Source: Sugiyamaella lignohabitans (Eukaryota; Ascomycota; Dipodascomycetes; Dipodascales; Trichomonascaceae). From it: DNA of 64,000 bases. Of this stretch, positions 1 to 10,131 are shown one piece after another. Every line of letters starts with the position of its first letter. The stretch's first letter is position 1. The stretch is taken from the NCBI RefSeq assembly GCF_001640025.1, contig NC_031671.1, positions 1,550,001 through 1,614,000 of the forward strand. Direction: 5' to 3'. The notes under the pieces were generated by a model. The model did not search any database and was not told where the DNA came from. It was given only the letters and a program-made list of their open reading frames with translations. The translations under genes and the position numbers were made by a program.

Positions 1-1
1 C

Positions 2-1624
2 CCTCGAACCGAAGATTTATATGCATTTTACTTCGAGTCAAGTAATCACAAGCGAGCAGTTGAAAAACTTCGAGCGACTGATTTCCCTAACCTTCACTAT
101 TCTGCCATGTTCACCACGGGACTATTTCTAGGATTATCTGTTCCATTATTTATTGATGGTATTGTTGCTGGAATTCGCCACAGCAGTAAAAACCCTGACA
201 TTGCTTACTTATTTCAAATCTGGGGTGGCTTTTTCTTGGCTAATCTATTTGTGTGTTTGTTTATGCTCAATTTGTATACCTGGACCACGTACAAAATTAA
301 CTATCCATTTATCTTTGAATTTGATCAGCACAATTACTTGGATTATCGACAATATGGCGAGCTTCCGTCAATGATGCTATTCTTATTATCGTTATTCGGA
401 TGGTTTACATTTCGTGATTTCTGGCCCGAACAGTTCCCCGGAAAGTATTTCCCGCCTATTTATCTTGGTATTGCTTTGTTCACAATTCTATGTCCACTGC
501 CAATACTCCATTGGAAGGCTCGAAAATGGCTCGTCGTTGCAGTATGGCGACTGCTACTTTCTGGTGCATATCCTGTCGAGTTTCGAGACTTTTTTCTTGG
601 TGATATCTTTTGCAGTTTGAATTACACCATCTCAAACGCGTCCATGTTTTTCTGTCTCTATGGCACTCATTGGGATCTTCTTGGGTCTTCTAAGTATTGT
701 ACGTCTTCCCATTCAAGATTACTAGGTTTCTTGAATAGTTTGCCAGGTATATGGCGTCTCCTGCAATGTCTTCGACGTTATGGAGATACCGGTGATTGGT
801 TCCCACATCTTGCCAACGGACTAAAATATTCTTGTCTAGTTCTATACTATATGTTTTTGAGTTTGGCACGTATTAATCGGTCATCGAAGGTATACCATAG
901 TTGTTTCATCCTTTTTGCATGCCTGAATGCTATTTACAGTACAATCTGGGATCTGTTTATGGATTTCTCACTTCTTCAACCGAACTCAAGACACTTCCTT
1001 CTACGTAATGAGCTGGGATTTGGCTCTAAGTGGCCGTACTACGCGATTATGATAGTGGATCCAATATTAAGATTCAGTTGGATTTTATACGCTGTGTTTT
1101 GGGATCAGATCGAACAATCGGCAAAAATCAGTTTTTTTGTTTCGTTGATTGAAATTGTTCGGAGATTTTTATGGGCTTTCTTCAGAGTTGAAAACGAGCA
1201 TGGATCTAATGTAAACAGGTTTAGAGCTTCAAGGGATTTGACTCTACCTTACTCTGAAGCAAAGAAAATAAGAATTCATAGTGAGACAATGGCCGATGAA
1301 ACGGAACATGGCCAAGGTGATGGTACTCAAGTTCCCATGGTGGATGTGGAAGCACAGCTGAGAGCTGATGAGCCAGCTTCAGAAGAAGAAAGACACACCC
1401 CCAAGCCGAGCCCACAAAGGAGAAAGACATTTGCATCAATTGCCACTCCTGTATTACAGGCAGTTAGTCTTAAATTGAAATCCGCTCATACTGCTGATTT
1501 CGAGAGAAGAAAACCAGATGACCAACAAACAGGATCAGCTGATGATGATGACGATGATGACGACGATGATGATAGCATACTCGGCGACAGGTACAACACT
1601 GCCAATGAAAATAATAAAGATTAG
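2..1624 (+). CDS. SYG1: SYG1/XPR1-type phosphate exporter, EXS domain (5' partial)
   Basis: The reading frame is open from base 2, with no start codon before the window edge, so this is the C-terminal part of a longer gene. The first residues, FYFESSNHKRAVEKLR, match the stretch just before the membrane part of SYG1/XPR1 proteins. Several hydrophobic segments follow, then the EXS domain (HWDLLGSS, SLPGIWRLLQCLRRYGDTG, VDPILRFSWILYAVFWDQIE, FLWAFFRVENEH). The N-terminal SPX domain must lie upstream of the window. Family members are plasma- or endomembrane inorganic phosphate exporters whose SPX domain senses inositol pyrophosphates. The tail is hydrophilic and ends in a run of about twelve acidic residues. 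The downstream gene converges on it with only 36 bp between stop codons. Confidence 0.9.
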   Translation, partial: PRTEDLYAFYFESSNHKRAVEKLRATDFPNLHYSAMFTTGLFLGLSVPLFIDGIVAGIRHSSKNPDIAYLFQIWGGFFLANLFVCLFMLNLYTWTTYKINYPFIFEFDQHNYLDYRQYGELPSMMLFLLSLFGWFTFRDFWPEQFPGKYFPPIYLGIALFTILCPLPILHWKARKWLVVAVWRLLLSGAYPVEFRDFFLGDIFCSLNYTISNASMFFCLYGTHWDLLGSSKYCTSSHSRLLGFLNSLPGIWRLLQCLRRYGDTGDWFPHLANGLKYSCLVLYYMFLSLARINRSSKVYHSCFILFACLNAIYSTIWDLFMDFSLLQPNSRHFLLRNELGFGSKWPYYAIMIVDPILRFSWILYAVFWDQIEQSAKISFFVSLIEIVRRFLWAFFRVENEHGSNVNRFRASRDLTLPYSEAKKIRIHSETMADETEHGQGDGTQVPMVDVEAQLRADEPASEEERHTPKPSPQRRKTFASIATPVLQAVSLKLKSAHTADFERRKPDDQQTGSADDDDDDDDDDDSILGDRYNTANENNKD

Positions 1625-1660
1625 CCTCACCTATGATATGTTCTTATATATTTATATATT

Positions 1661-3379
1661 TTATTCTTGGGTCATGTAGTGATTAAAAAAGTCCCTCATA
1701 TAGAATGCAGACTTTTTGAAATAAACTTTCATATGGTTATAGTCAAAATACTGCAAACCGAAACGCGTATCTCGACCCTGCCTCCATTCTATATTATCAT
1801 ACATGCTCCAGGCGATAATCCCACTCAGTTTTACCTTGTCTTCATGGATAAGTTTGAGTGCCTGATGCAAGTAGTCATGTAGATAACTGACTCTAGTGTC
1901 ATCATAGCGTGCTTGAGCTTCTGTCATTTCATTCTCTTTCCAAACGCTGAATCCGGATTCCGGAATTATAATCTCTAACGGCTTGAAATGTGACCAGGCC
2001 CAAACAATCCCCTCTCTGAAGTATCGCGGCGTTTGATATAACCAATTGGAAACTCCGACATCAGCACGATTTCCTATAAGCCAGTCACCAGGAAGTGTGA
2101 ATACTTCGTCAAAACATTCGGGCCAATTTTCGGAATCACCCTGGCTGGTAACACAGCTACTGAAATCATCTGAGGCCCTTACAGGATGACCGGTATAACC
2201 ATCCCATGCATAGAAATCAGTAGAATTAAGAACAAGCGATTTTTCTTCCTCGGTAAAGCGAGGCAAAGTCTCATAAACGACATCCCTGATCGACTGGGGA
2301 TACTCCCCGTCTATATAGACAGGCTGACCAAACCATCCGGCAGTAAAGTCTAGTGACCTTTCCGAAGCTAATATGTCCTCAGAAGAATTGGAATAGGATG
2401 GAGTATAATCCCAAGAGTTGGCAAATGAAATTTTTCCCTTGCCATATTTTGGTTCAATTTCGGTTCTATAAATATGGACAGCACTGGCATGTGCTAAAAG
2501 TGCATTGTGACCACATATATATTTTCTCTGTGTGCTGTTGAGTCCGAAGGTTGGGAACACATGGTCCGGTACGCCTTCATCAGGCCAATCGGCGTAGTCA
2601 TTGCAAAACACCTGGGGTTCATTTAGTGTTAGCCAAAGTTTTACTTTTGGAAGAGCTTCAAACATAACTCGAGCATAATTAGCAAAATCTTGAACAACTT
2701 TTCTGTCCAACCAGCCTCCATACTTGTCTTGTAGGACTTGAGGAATATCCCAGTGATATAGAGTTACTATGGGTTGAATGCCATTTTCTAACAAATAGTT
2801 GACTTCGTCAATATAATGCTGCAATCCAGCTTTATTAACTTCGCCGCTGTCAGACGGAAAAATTCGTGACCATGAAATGGTCATAGAATAATAAGGAACC
2901 CCCATTGCCTTTAGTCTTTGAAAGTCTTGCTTATACATGTAATAGTGGTTGTTTGCAATGTCAAATGTCTCGTTTTTTTTTAAGAATCCGGGGACTTTGT
3001 GGGCAACATTATCCCACACGGAAGGGCCCCTTCCATCAGCATCAACTGCACCTTCAATCTGACTGGCACTGGATGCCCATCCCCATATGAAGTCTTTTGG
3101 TAGCCTGTATTGGCAATGCAGTGGTTTCATATTGGGAGGAGGAGTTAGCTCATCTTTGGCTATTGGTAACGGCTCGACGACATGTGTGATAGTACCCCGC
3201 GCTACTTGGAATCCATCCCACAAATTTGTCACTCTTTGATAGGATGTAGTGGCATTTGTGATGTTGGAATTACTGTAATTTGCTGGGCTAGTGAAATTAT
3301 AAAATCTATTAGGAAGTACTTGCGCTCCTCCAAGACCACCTAGAGCTAGTAACAATAATGGAAGAAATCTTACAAGCAT
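1661..3379 (-). CDS. Secreted GH1 beta-glucosidase
   Basis: A 572-residue glycoside hydrolase family 1 protein. Residues 1-19 form a signal peptide (MLVRFLPLLLLALGGLGGA), followed by an Asn/Thr-rich stretch with possible N-glycosylation sites. The GH1 fold starts near residue 90 (DFIWGWASSASQIEGA). The acid/base glutamate is E254 in TLNEPQVF. The nucleophile is expected at E474, but its context is IIPESGF instead of the usual ITENG. The C-terminal aglycone-site motif AWSMYDNIEW is present. The family hydrolyses beta-glucosides such as cellobiose; secretion suggests use of external plant glycosides. The start ATG is well supported by the signal peptide and by a TATA-like sequence about 45 bp upstream. 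The true substrate cannot be read from the sequence. Confidence 0.92.
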   Translation of the reverse strand: MLVRFLPLLLLALGGLGGAQVLPNRFYNFTSPANYSNSNITNATTSYQRVTNLWDGFQVARGTITHVVEPLPIAKDELTPPPNMKPLHCQYRLPKDFIWGWASSASQIEGAVDADGRGPSVWDNVAHKVPGFLKKNETFDIANNHYYMYKQDFQRLKAMGVPYYSMTISWSRIFPSDSGEVNKAGLQHYIDEVNYLLENGIQPIVTLYHWDIPQVLQDKYGGWLDRKVVQDFANYARVMFEALPKVKLWLTLNEPQVFCNDYADWPDEGVPDHVFPTFGLNSTQRKYICGHNALLAHASAVHIYRTEIEPKYGKGKISFANSWDYTPSYSNSSEDILASERSLDFTAGWFGQPVYIDGEYPQSIRDVVYETLPRFTEEEKSLVLNSTDFYAWDGYTGHPVRASDDFSSCVTSQGDSENWPECFDEVFTLPGDWLIGNRADVGVSNWLYQTPRYFREGIVWAWSHFKPLEIIIPESGFSVWKENEMTEAQARYDDTRVSYLHDYLHQALKLIHEDKVKLSGIIAWSMYDNIEWRQGRDTRFGLQYFDYNHMKVYFKKSAFYMRDFFNHYMTQE

Positions 3380-3423
3380 AATAAATCCGCTTGAATTGCA
3401 GATTCATCATAGCAAGGTCCCAC

Positions 3424-3434
3424 ATATTTATAGA
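3424..3434 (-). promoter_or_regulatory. TATA-like box upstream of the GH1 beta-glucosidase
   Basis: On the minus strand the sequence CTATAAATATG lies about 45 bp upstream of the beta-glucosidase ATG, in the 213 bp spacer shared with the divergent G-patch gene. It is a plausible core promoter; no activator site was identified. Confidence 0.4.
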
Positions 3435-3592
3435 TTCTGAAGAGATTCACAATATCATGCAAAACTCAAAACCATAGTCATGATCCACAAGATTAGGCTT
3501 TTTGACAGTATACCAGAAATCCTCGACTACATAATGCAGGGACCCTGTCTATCAAGTTGCAGGTCAGCCGCGTTGTTCCTGCAGCTTCATTC

Positions 3593-4654
3593 ATGTCGCT
3601 TTCTCATTTCATATCCGACTTTATCTTTCCAATGAACAAACATCCTGGTCGACCTGTGGCGAGTGGTAATGTTTTTGGTTCAGACAGCGAAGAAGATGCA
3701 AGTGAAAATGTCTCGAAAAAGCATTTTAATAGACTTGCTGAGATCGGACCAGTAATATCTAGCAGCGAACCAGAGGTTCGAGAAGATGACGAAGATGACG
3801 ACGTCGATGAAGAAGAGGACTATATGTCGATGGTGCTTCCAGGACACGAACCAGAGAAAGATTTTGATGAAATCAATCGTGAAGAGCTACTCTCTAAAGC
3901 CCAGGGGCTCACTAAAGAAGATATAAGCCTTCGAACGAATTTGAAGAGATCTCTAATAGAGCGAGAACCAGAGAATAAGGGACTAAAGATGATGAAGCTT
4001 ATGGGATTCAAACCTGGTAGTTCTCTAGGAGCAGCATCTACTGAAAGTCAACTTAACAAAGATCAAGCTCGTTCTAATGAGCCTATTGTGATAGAGATTA
4101 AAAAGGGCAGAGGGGGAATTGGATATGACAGTGCATTACGAGACGAGGTCAATAAAAGCGTTGACGTCGCCATTGAGAAACAAAAAGAGTCTAAAGAAAA
4201 CTTTTTATCACGGATATCGGAAAGTTATTCAGATAAGAAACTCAGTAGCCAGATCAAGTCTGCTCAGAAGGTTGCTTTGGACCTGGATGCTACTGCTGAC
4301 GGGGTCGAGCCTGAGACGATCTACGAGGCAGAAGACCCTTTCTCAGTAAATATTATATATAGGTCACTTGTTTGCGAGCACCAGTTGAATAAGAAGGTGA
4401 GAGAGCTACGTCGAAATATGGAGAATCCGAGCTTCGACACAAATATATCAGTGGAGTTGCTTGATATGAAAGGAGACGATAAATCACAGAAAGAACTCGA
4501 GGAGTTTCAGCTTCTCGAGAAAAGTCATCAGCTGTTCCGGGTGTTGATATACTTACGAAGTGTATATTTTTATTGCATGTGGTGCGGGTTCTCTTACAAT
4601 GATGAAAACGATTTAGAGGAAAATTGCCCCGGAATGTTAGAACAAGATCATTAA
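3593..4654 (+). CDS. G-patch and DUF4187 protein (CMG1/GPATCH11-like)
   Basis: A 353-residue protein. The acidic N-terminal half contains EEEDYMSMVLPG, typical of GPATCH11 proteins. A G-patch follows (GLKMMKLMGFKPGSSLG). The C-terminus is a DUF4187 block with a conserved Cys-rich core (YFYCMWCGFSYNDENDLEENC, ending CPGMLEQDH). G-patch proteins usually activate DEAH helicases; human GPATCH11 is kinetochore-associated and the yeast relative CMG1 is poorly characterised. The open frame extends upstream only to a TTG, so I take the first in-frame ATG; a second ATG at 3632 (MNKHPGRP) is equally possible. An out-of-frame upstream ATG at 3533 could act as a uORF. Convergent with NEO1, 52 bp between stop codons. 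Confidence 0.82.
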   Translation: MSLSHFISDFIFPMNKHPGRPVASGNVFGSDSEEDASENVSKKHFNRLAEIGPVISSSEPEVREDDEDDDVDEEEDYMSMVLPGHEPEKDFDEINREELLSKAQGLTKEDISLRTNLKRSLIEREPENKGLKMMKLMGFKPGSSLGAASTESQLNKDQARSNEPIVIEIKKGRGGIGYDSALRDEVNKSVDVAIEKQKESKENFLSRISESYSDKKLSSQIKSAQKVALDLDATADGVEPETIYEAEDPFSVNIIYRSLVCEHQLNKKVRELRRNMENPSFDTNISVELLDMKGDDKSQKELEEFQLLEKSHQLFRVLIYLRSVYFYCMWCGFSYNDENDLEENCPGMLEQDH

Positions 4655-4706
4655 TTTTCATGTTTTAATGCTATTTATATGTTTATTCAAATAATTAAAA
4701 GTTTCT

Positions 4707-7700
4707 CTAAGCTTGTTGTACTTTGGCATAATTTGGTGGTTTCAGCTTCCGTCTCAGTGTCTTTCCAATCCATGGAGGAATCAATGCAGTCGCAGTAATG
4801 AGTGCAGTTTTCCAGTAAAATGAAACTTGTGTCACGTAGTTGAGATCGAAATAATCGCCCAAAAACGGTACCGATCCAACAAATATACACATTGTTATAA
4901 TTTCGGAAAATACCATGACTTTGTTCCAGGTTATAATTTCCAATGCTACCATGATCAGTTCATTAAAGAGCAAAGCAGAAAAACTAACAGCCACCATTTT
5001 AGTGAATTGTTCGCTATCGCTACCAACAAATAGCTGTGACATACCTTGAATAACACATCCCTGATAGAGGGAAACGAGGACCCAGACGAAAAAAGTCCGG
5101 TAGGACAAGGAAGTGCCAGCAGTCAATTCCTTATATAACTCAGGATATAACTTAGCCAGGTCTTCATCCACATCCCTATCCAGTACCAGAGAAAATACAG
5201 GCGCCATGGTATAAATCGTAGCATAGCCCACCATCAGCCAGCCTTGGTATAATGCTAATGGCTCAAAAGACGAAGCGATCGAAAAGACAGTCTGACAAAT
5301 ACTGATAATAAGACCTCTGTGAATGACAAATTGAGCTAGCTTAGCTGATCGCTTATATGAATTACGTCCATGCCAAACTAAGAGCTTTGTCAAGTGACAG
5401 AATTGGGTGATAGAAAAGTCTGCCGCGAGAGAAGCTTGCTTTCCTTCTTTTCCTACAATACCAACACCTACGTCAGCCGCTTGAATCATGCTCACATCAT
5501 TACCGCCATCTCCAATACAACAAACCCTTTTCTTAGTAGCTTCTTTGATAAGAATGGCAACATCGGCTTTTTGTTGTGGAGTACATCGACATGCAATGAC
5601 GACAGGCAACCTGACAGCTGTCTCGACAAACTCGCTTTTGAATTTTTGAAGATATAATGAAAGCGACTCACCGTCAATCAGGAGACAAGCATCAGGTTTC
5701 TCACGCAAAAATTCTAAATGCTCATATGCCTCATCTGGATTATCCAGCTTTGTAACTGTGTAGATGAATTGACCCCGTGAAACCAATTTTGCAGAGACAG
5801 CAACACAGCGAGCAGTTTCAACTTTATCGCCAGTCAACATCCAGATTTTGATTCCGGCATTTCGTAATAACTCCAATGATGGCTTCATGTCCTTTTGTAG
5901 TCTATCTTCAACACCCGTAAGTCCCAGTAACTCAAGATCATGCTCTAAATATTCACCAACCACTTTAGCCATGGCAACGTCACGATCGAACATAGATAAC
6001 GAGGCAGCATTGTACTTTTCCACAAACTTGTCATATAATTGTGACGTAAGCTTTTTGCGACCAATTACAAGTGTCCGTAGTCCTTCTCGAGCCATGTTTG
6101 CAGTTTCTTCCTCCAACCAGTCGTTGTGCTGTACGATTTTCGCCATTACAGTGTCTGCACCTTTCTGGAAGAACCACAACTCACCACTCTTCTGCTGAGA
6201 CTTGTCACGTACAATAATACCCATACGCTTATTGTCAGAATTGAATGGGAAAACATGCAAGATTTCAAAGTCATGAGGTGTGCGAGTAGCTTCATGTATC
6301 AATGTCATGGATGTACGATCACGTCGATACAGGGACAGACCCATGGCAGCAGTCCACTTGACGATGGCAATCTCATCAGGAGATGCCGCTTGGTACTCGA
6401 TCTGACCACCATTACCGTCCTCGAAAGATGGAGTGACTGAATGGCAAATTGCTAGACAAGTAACTATATCGCGTACCCGGTTGCCTATTTCTCTTCTGCT
6501 ACGAAGTGGGACGGAGGAAGCGGTATTCGCAGATACGGATGCAGGAGCTCCAGACAAACCATCACGTACAAAAGCAACTACTTCGTCCATTGCATCACCC
6601 GCATAAGACACTGTACCAACATGGACTTTTTTCATCTCCATATCATTTTGAGTTAAAGTTCCAGTCTTGTCGGTCAATAAATACTCTATGCGGCCCAAAT
6701 CTTCGGGAATTGTACTGGTTCGAACGATAGTATCTGGAATTGCCTTGTCATGTTCAATTTGATAGGCATAAACGGACTTTCCCATGTCTAAGTTGACTCT
6801 TAAACTGACAGGTATGATTGTTGAAAAAAGAATGAGAAACCGCATAATATCAACATACCAGTCAGGACCGAATCCATGAATCACGACTAATCCTATACTC
6901 AAGAGAAACACGCACACACAGAGGATCTTCGATAAGTTATTAATTTCTAATTCCAGCAGACCGACTTTGCTACCAGCAACTGAAGTATTCATCTCCTGTC
7001 TTGTATCATGTCCGGTATATATAACGATACCAATAGCAGTACCTGATGCGAGAACTGTATTTGCCCATAGAGTATTGTCAACAGATAAACCAATAGATTG
7101 GCCCTCGAGTTTAAGAGTACCAAGGAAAGAGTGGATGGATTTTTCAGGGGGTCCGGCAATTACAACCACTTTTTTAAATGCATTAATAGTTTCATCACCA
7201 TCGGCTACACCAGACGACCCATTATTAACCCCAGTTGCAGACTCTATAGCCAGCTTCTGAGTCAGGGGGCATGCAATTCTCAACTTCCAATCTGTTTCTC
7301 CATCCAACTGATCTGTACGAATAAACGACTCACCCGACTTTTCAGAAGATGACAACAAAATCATATCTGCAGGAATACGCTGGTCTTTATGAATACGAAT
7401 GAGATCACCAACTTTCAAACTACGACTTTGATGTAATGAGGGCTGATTTCCAGTGAGCACTTCGTATAATTCCGAATTAGATTCACTGTCTCTACGGCGT
7501 CTTTGAATATCATCCCATGCCTCTTTGGCCATGGTTACTGTTAATACAAACCCCAATGGAACAATGTATGACGACAAATAACCAATTCTCAGGGCCGGGA
7601 CAATTTGGGATAGAGCCACCAAAAGGAAATATAGATTGAAGAAGAACTTGAACTGTTCATACAGAATGATGGGAATAAACATAACTGGCGAATATTTCGC

Positions 7701-8150
7701 ATTTGATACCGCGTTTGATGGGAATGGATATGGTTTAGATGAAGCAGTCAGGCTGGAAACACATCGTTCAGATCTCACTGTCGGTTTGGCGGATGTCAGC
7801 ATACCCGATAGTCGGGCTGTCATTGAGCGTTTATGGTTATTAGTACCATCGGCACCAGATCTGGCGTCACTACCTATACCATTATTGGTGCTGCCACCAA
7901 TTAAAGGGACGTCATCGTCAATATTATCAAGTCCATCGATACCGTCGTCGTCGTCATCATGAGTATTAGTCCGCATTGTATGCAACGGGATAGCGTCTTC
8001 AGGCATTCGGAGCGTTCGAATAACCCTGCTTATATAGTCAACCGGATATTTGATAGGGGCATACCACCTCTTTTTAAGTAGAAACGAAGCAATCTCCAGA
8101 GGCGAATTTGACTTTGAACTGGATTGCTTGTACGGATGATTGGATCTCAT
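4707..8150 (-). CDS. NEO1: P4-type ATPase, phospholipid flippase NEO1
   Basis: The protein has 1147 residues, close to the usual length of yeast Neo1. P4-ATPase hallmarks are the actuator motif DGET at 283-286, within DQLDGETDWKLR, which is typical of the Neo1/ATP9 branch. The phosphorylated aspartate is D494 in DKTGTLTQ. The hinge GDGGNDVSMIQAADVG and about ten membrane spans are present, with PVSLR in the fourth. The N-terminus carries an Asp-rich stretch (residues 64-80). Neo1-type flippases move aminophospholipids in Golgi/endosomal membranes and, unlike other P4 ATPases, act without a Cdc50 partner. It is divergent from MED4 across a 542 bp promoter. No intron or break seen. Confidence 0.96.
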   Translation of the reverse strand: MRSNHPYKQSSSKSNSPLEIASFLLKKRWYAPIKYPVDYISRVIRTLRMPEDAIPLHTMRTNTHDDDDDGIDGLDNIDDDVPLIGGSTNNGIGSDARSGADGTNNHKRSMTARLSGMLTSAKPTVRSERCVSSLTASSKPYPFPSNAVSNAKYSPVMFIPIILYEQFKFFFNLYFLLVALSQIVPALRIGYLSSYIVPLGFVLTVTMAKEAWDDIQRRRRDSESNSELYEVLTGNQPSLHQSRSLKVGDLIRIHKDQRIPADMILLSSSEKSGESFIRTDQLDGETDWKLRIACPLTQKLAIESATGVNNGSSGVADGDETINAFKKVVVIAGPPEKSIHSFLGTLKLEGQSIGLSVDNTLWANTVLASGTAIGIVIYTGHDTRQEMNTSVAGSKVGLLELEINNLSKILCVCVFLLSIGLVVIHGFGPDWYVDIMRFLILFSTIIPVSLRVNLDMGKSVYAYQIEHDKAIPDTIVRTSTIPEDLGRIEYLLTDKTGTLTQNDMEMKKVHVGTVSYAGDAMDEVVAFVRDGLSGAPASVSANTASSVPLRSRREIGNRVRDIVTCLAICHSVTPSFEDGNGGQIEYQAASPDEIAIVKWTAAMGLSLYRRDRTSMTLIHEATRTPHDFEILHVFPFNSDNKRMGIIVRDKSQQKSGELWFFQKGADTVMAKIVQHNDWLEEETANMAREGLRTLVIGRKKLTSQLYDKFVEKYNAASLSMFDRDVAMAKVVGEYLEHDLELLGLTGVEDRLQKDMKPSLELLRNAGIKIWMLTGDKVETARCVAVSAKLVSRGQFIYTVTKLDNPDEAYEHLEFLREKPDACLLIDGESLSLYLQKFKSEFVETAVRLPVVIACRCTPQQKADVAILIKEATKKRVCCIGDGGNDVSMIQAADVGVGIVGKEGKQASLAADFSITQFCHLTKLLVWHGRNSYKRSAKLAQFVIHRGLIISICQTVFSIASSFEPLALYQGWLMVGYATIYTMAPVFSLVLDRDVDEDLAKLYPELYKELTAGTSLSYRTFFVWVLVSLYQGCVIQGMSQLFVGSDSEQFTKMVAVSFSALLFNELIMVALEIITWNKVMVFSEIITMCIFVGSVPFLGDYFDLNYVTQVSFYWKTALITATALIPPWIGKTLRRKLKPPNYAKVQQA

Positions 8151-8692
8151 CCACTAAGCGTTCTTGCCGCTGACAATTAACAAATCTAATAAGACCTAAA
8201 TGCAAACGCTCTTGTACTAAGTGAAATATCTCACCTTGTATGGATTTGCTCAGTTGAGCTATTATACTGACGAGAGCAAAGCTGCTATAATACCGATGTT
8301 GACGTGATTGAGACTAATGTACCTAGAATTAATTGATAGACATGTACGTGGTAGTAAAGTATGTAAGGGACCAACTTTGTCAAAACCGGCATGTTATTGG
8401 TAGAGGTATTATTGCATCTTTCATGTCACTTTGTGAGTTCAGTGTGGAGGTTGCAATGCACAATTGGTGAAACCCCTCCAAGATCTAATCCTCGTATAAA
8501 ATAAGAGCATGGTACTCGGTCAATAGATTAAAGTTCGGGTCGATTCGTGTGATTTGAGAACTATTGAACATTAACGTGACCTTCCAAACTATATCTCATT
8601 CATTTTTCAAAGGTTCAAAATCTGACTGCCATCTTCTGAAATCAACTACTCAATTCCAAAGTTACGCGAAATATTAGAGCCATATAAATCCT
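8151..8692. promoter_or_regulatory. Divergent promoter region NEO1/MED4
   Basis: This AT-rich 542 bp spacer between two divergent genes has no ORF of note and no repeat copy. No transcription factor site could be assigned with confidence. Confidence 0.5.
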
Positions 8693-9688
8693 ATGTCGAC
8701 ACTGCCATACTCCAAGGTGGGGACACCTACAATTCGACCGTCGTATGAGGCACAATTCAAGTCGACACCGTCAATTCCCGCCTTGAAGCGAAGGTTGTCG
8801 ATAGTTGCAGCACAGAATCAGGATCCTCATTCACCTCAGTCTCCTTCGTCTTCATCTTCACTTCCAGCATCAGGTTATTCCACGAAATTACGTATCCAGA
8901 GTTCGTTACCACGACTGGAGTCGGCTATTGGGCAGTTGGTAGACGGTCTTGGAAAGTTTACTGCAACTCCCCAGCAAGCACAGGATGTCATTGATGCTGA
9001 TAATGATCTATCGATAGCATTAGAAGAGCTTCTTGAACATCAAGAGGCTGGAAAAACAATTCAGAAACTGAAAAAAATATCTGCAGAGCTAGATAGACAG
9101 CTCAACCAAGTGCTTCTAAGCTTATCAGAAAGTCGACGAGAACTGCAATCTGCTCTGAGAAACGTAGACGATTCTGATGATTCTCGAGTAGCATCTCCTA
9201 TCTCTGCTAATGAGCTGCTCAGCTATGCGACTAAAATCACAAAATTCACCCACCCACCTCCCGGGTACAATCCAGAGGTGGCTAATGAGCATGCAAACCT
9301 GCCATGGCCGTCTGAAGACGGACTAAGAAGAGGAGTACTAGCAATGTTGGCTGCCGATGCCGAAAAAGACGAAACTGCTCTCCGACAAGCATCGACTGTC
9401 AAGACTGAACCTGTGAAAACCGAGCACACAAACCAAGAACTTCATAAAGGAGCAGATGGTACTTCTTCTCAGTCGCCTCAAAGGGACCCTCGTCAACGAC
9501 GAAGCTCCATCGTCTCCTATGGCGAGCGACCCGTCATCACCAATCCATCAGCCTCATCTCCACAAGCCCAACCTGTTTCTCCCTCTGCTACACACGCTGA
9601 ACACGCCAGCAGCGGAAACGGCGGTGGTGCACTCGATCTTGATCTGTTCGATCCTGACGAGGAAGAAGACGATGAGGACGATGAGTAA
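8693..9688 (+). CDS. MED4: Mediator complex subunit 4
   Basis: A 331-residue nuclear protein of the Mediator middle module, which relays signals from activators to RNA polymerase II. The conserved core spans roughly residues 60-225. It has a helical coiled-coil part (LEELLEHQEAGKTIQKLKK onward) and the MED4 signature with ELLSYATKITKFTHPPPGY followed by NLPWPSEDGLRRGVLAMLA. The N-terminus is Ser/Pro-rich and the C-terminus is low-complexity, ending in an acidic tail of Glu and Asp. Start is the only in-frame ATG before the conserved region. A repeat arm (E1) begins 62 bp after the stop. Confidence 0.93.
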   Translation: MSTLPYSKVGTPTIRPSYEAQFKSTPSIPALKRRLSIVAAQNQDPHSPQSPSSSSSLPASGYSTKLRIQSSLPRLESAIGQLVDGLGKFTATPQQAQDVIDADNDLSIALEELLEHQEAGKTIQKLKKISAELDRQLNQVLLSLSESRRELQSALRNVDDSDDSRVASPISANELLSYATKITKFTHPPPGYNPEVANEHANLPWPSEDGLRRGVLAMLAADAEKDETALRQASTVKTEPVKTEHTNQELHKGADGTSSQSPQRDPRQRRSSIVSYGERPVITNPSASSPQAQPVSPSATHAEHASSGNGGGALDLDLFDPDEEEDDEDDE

Positions 9689-10131
9689 CCCACTCTTAAA
9701 CCCTGTGTATTATTATTTATTTCTCTGATCTATGTTTTTGGTGCCTACGTGCCTCCGGCGGCTGGGGCTGTGCCCCAGACCCCCCGGCTCCTCTCGCTGC
9801 GCTCGAGTCGTTACGTCTACGATCCCATGTTGTTGCTGCTAGAAACCCATGAATACTGAGGCCAATACCCCTGCGGGATTTCGAGGCGAGAAAACCCCGT
9901 CCGAACGGGTCTCGGCTGCTGTAAACACCGAGAATCGGCACCAACATGAGGGCCCATGCGATCTGACCCTCGTGGTCGGTCACGTGCAAGCTCGGTATTT
10001 GACCGATGTTCATTTACGTAATCGAGGAAGGTTCTTGGTAATCTAGGACCGAGTGGTCGTATATTATTTTCGAATATAAAAGCAGAAGAATCTGCTTCGT
10101 CATTCAACTAAATTATTTTTGCTAATCAAAT
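9689..10131. promoter_or_regulatory. MED4 3' flank and promoter of the YMR090W-like gene
   Basis: The first half carries repeat arm E1. The second half is the promoter of the next gene, with a TATA-like ATATAAAAG near 10074, about 57 bp upstream of the ATG. Nothing else was recognised. Confidence 0.5.
9751..9810 (+). repeat. GC hairpin repeat E1 (single left arm)
   Basis: One arm: TGCCTCCGGCGGC, first hairpin TGGGGC-TGT-GCCCCA, then CTCTCGCTGCGCTCGAG. There is no matching right arm nearby. It lies 62 bp downstream of the MED4 stop codon. Confidence 0.9.
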
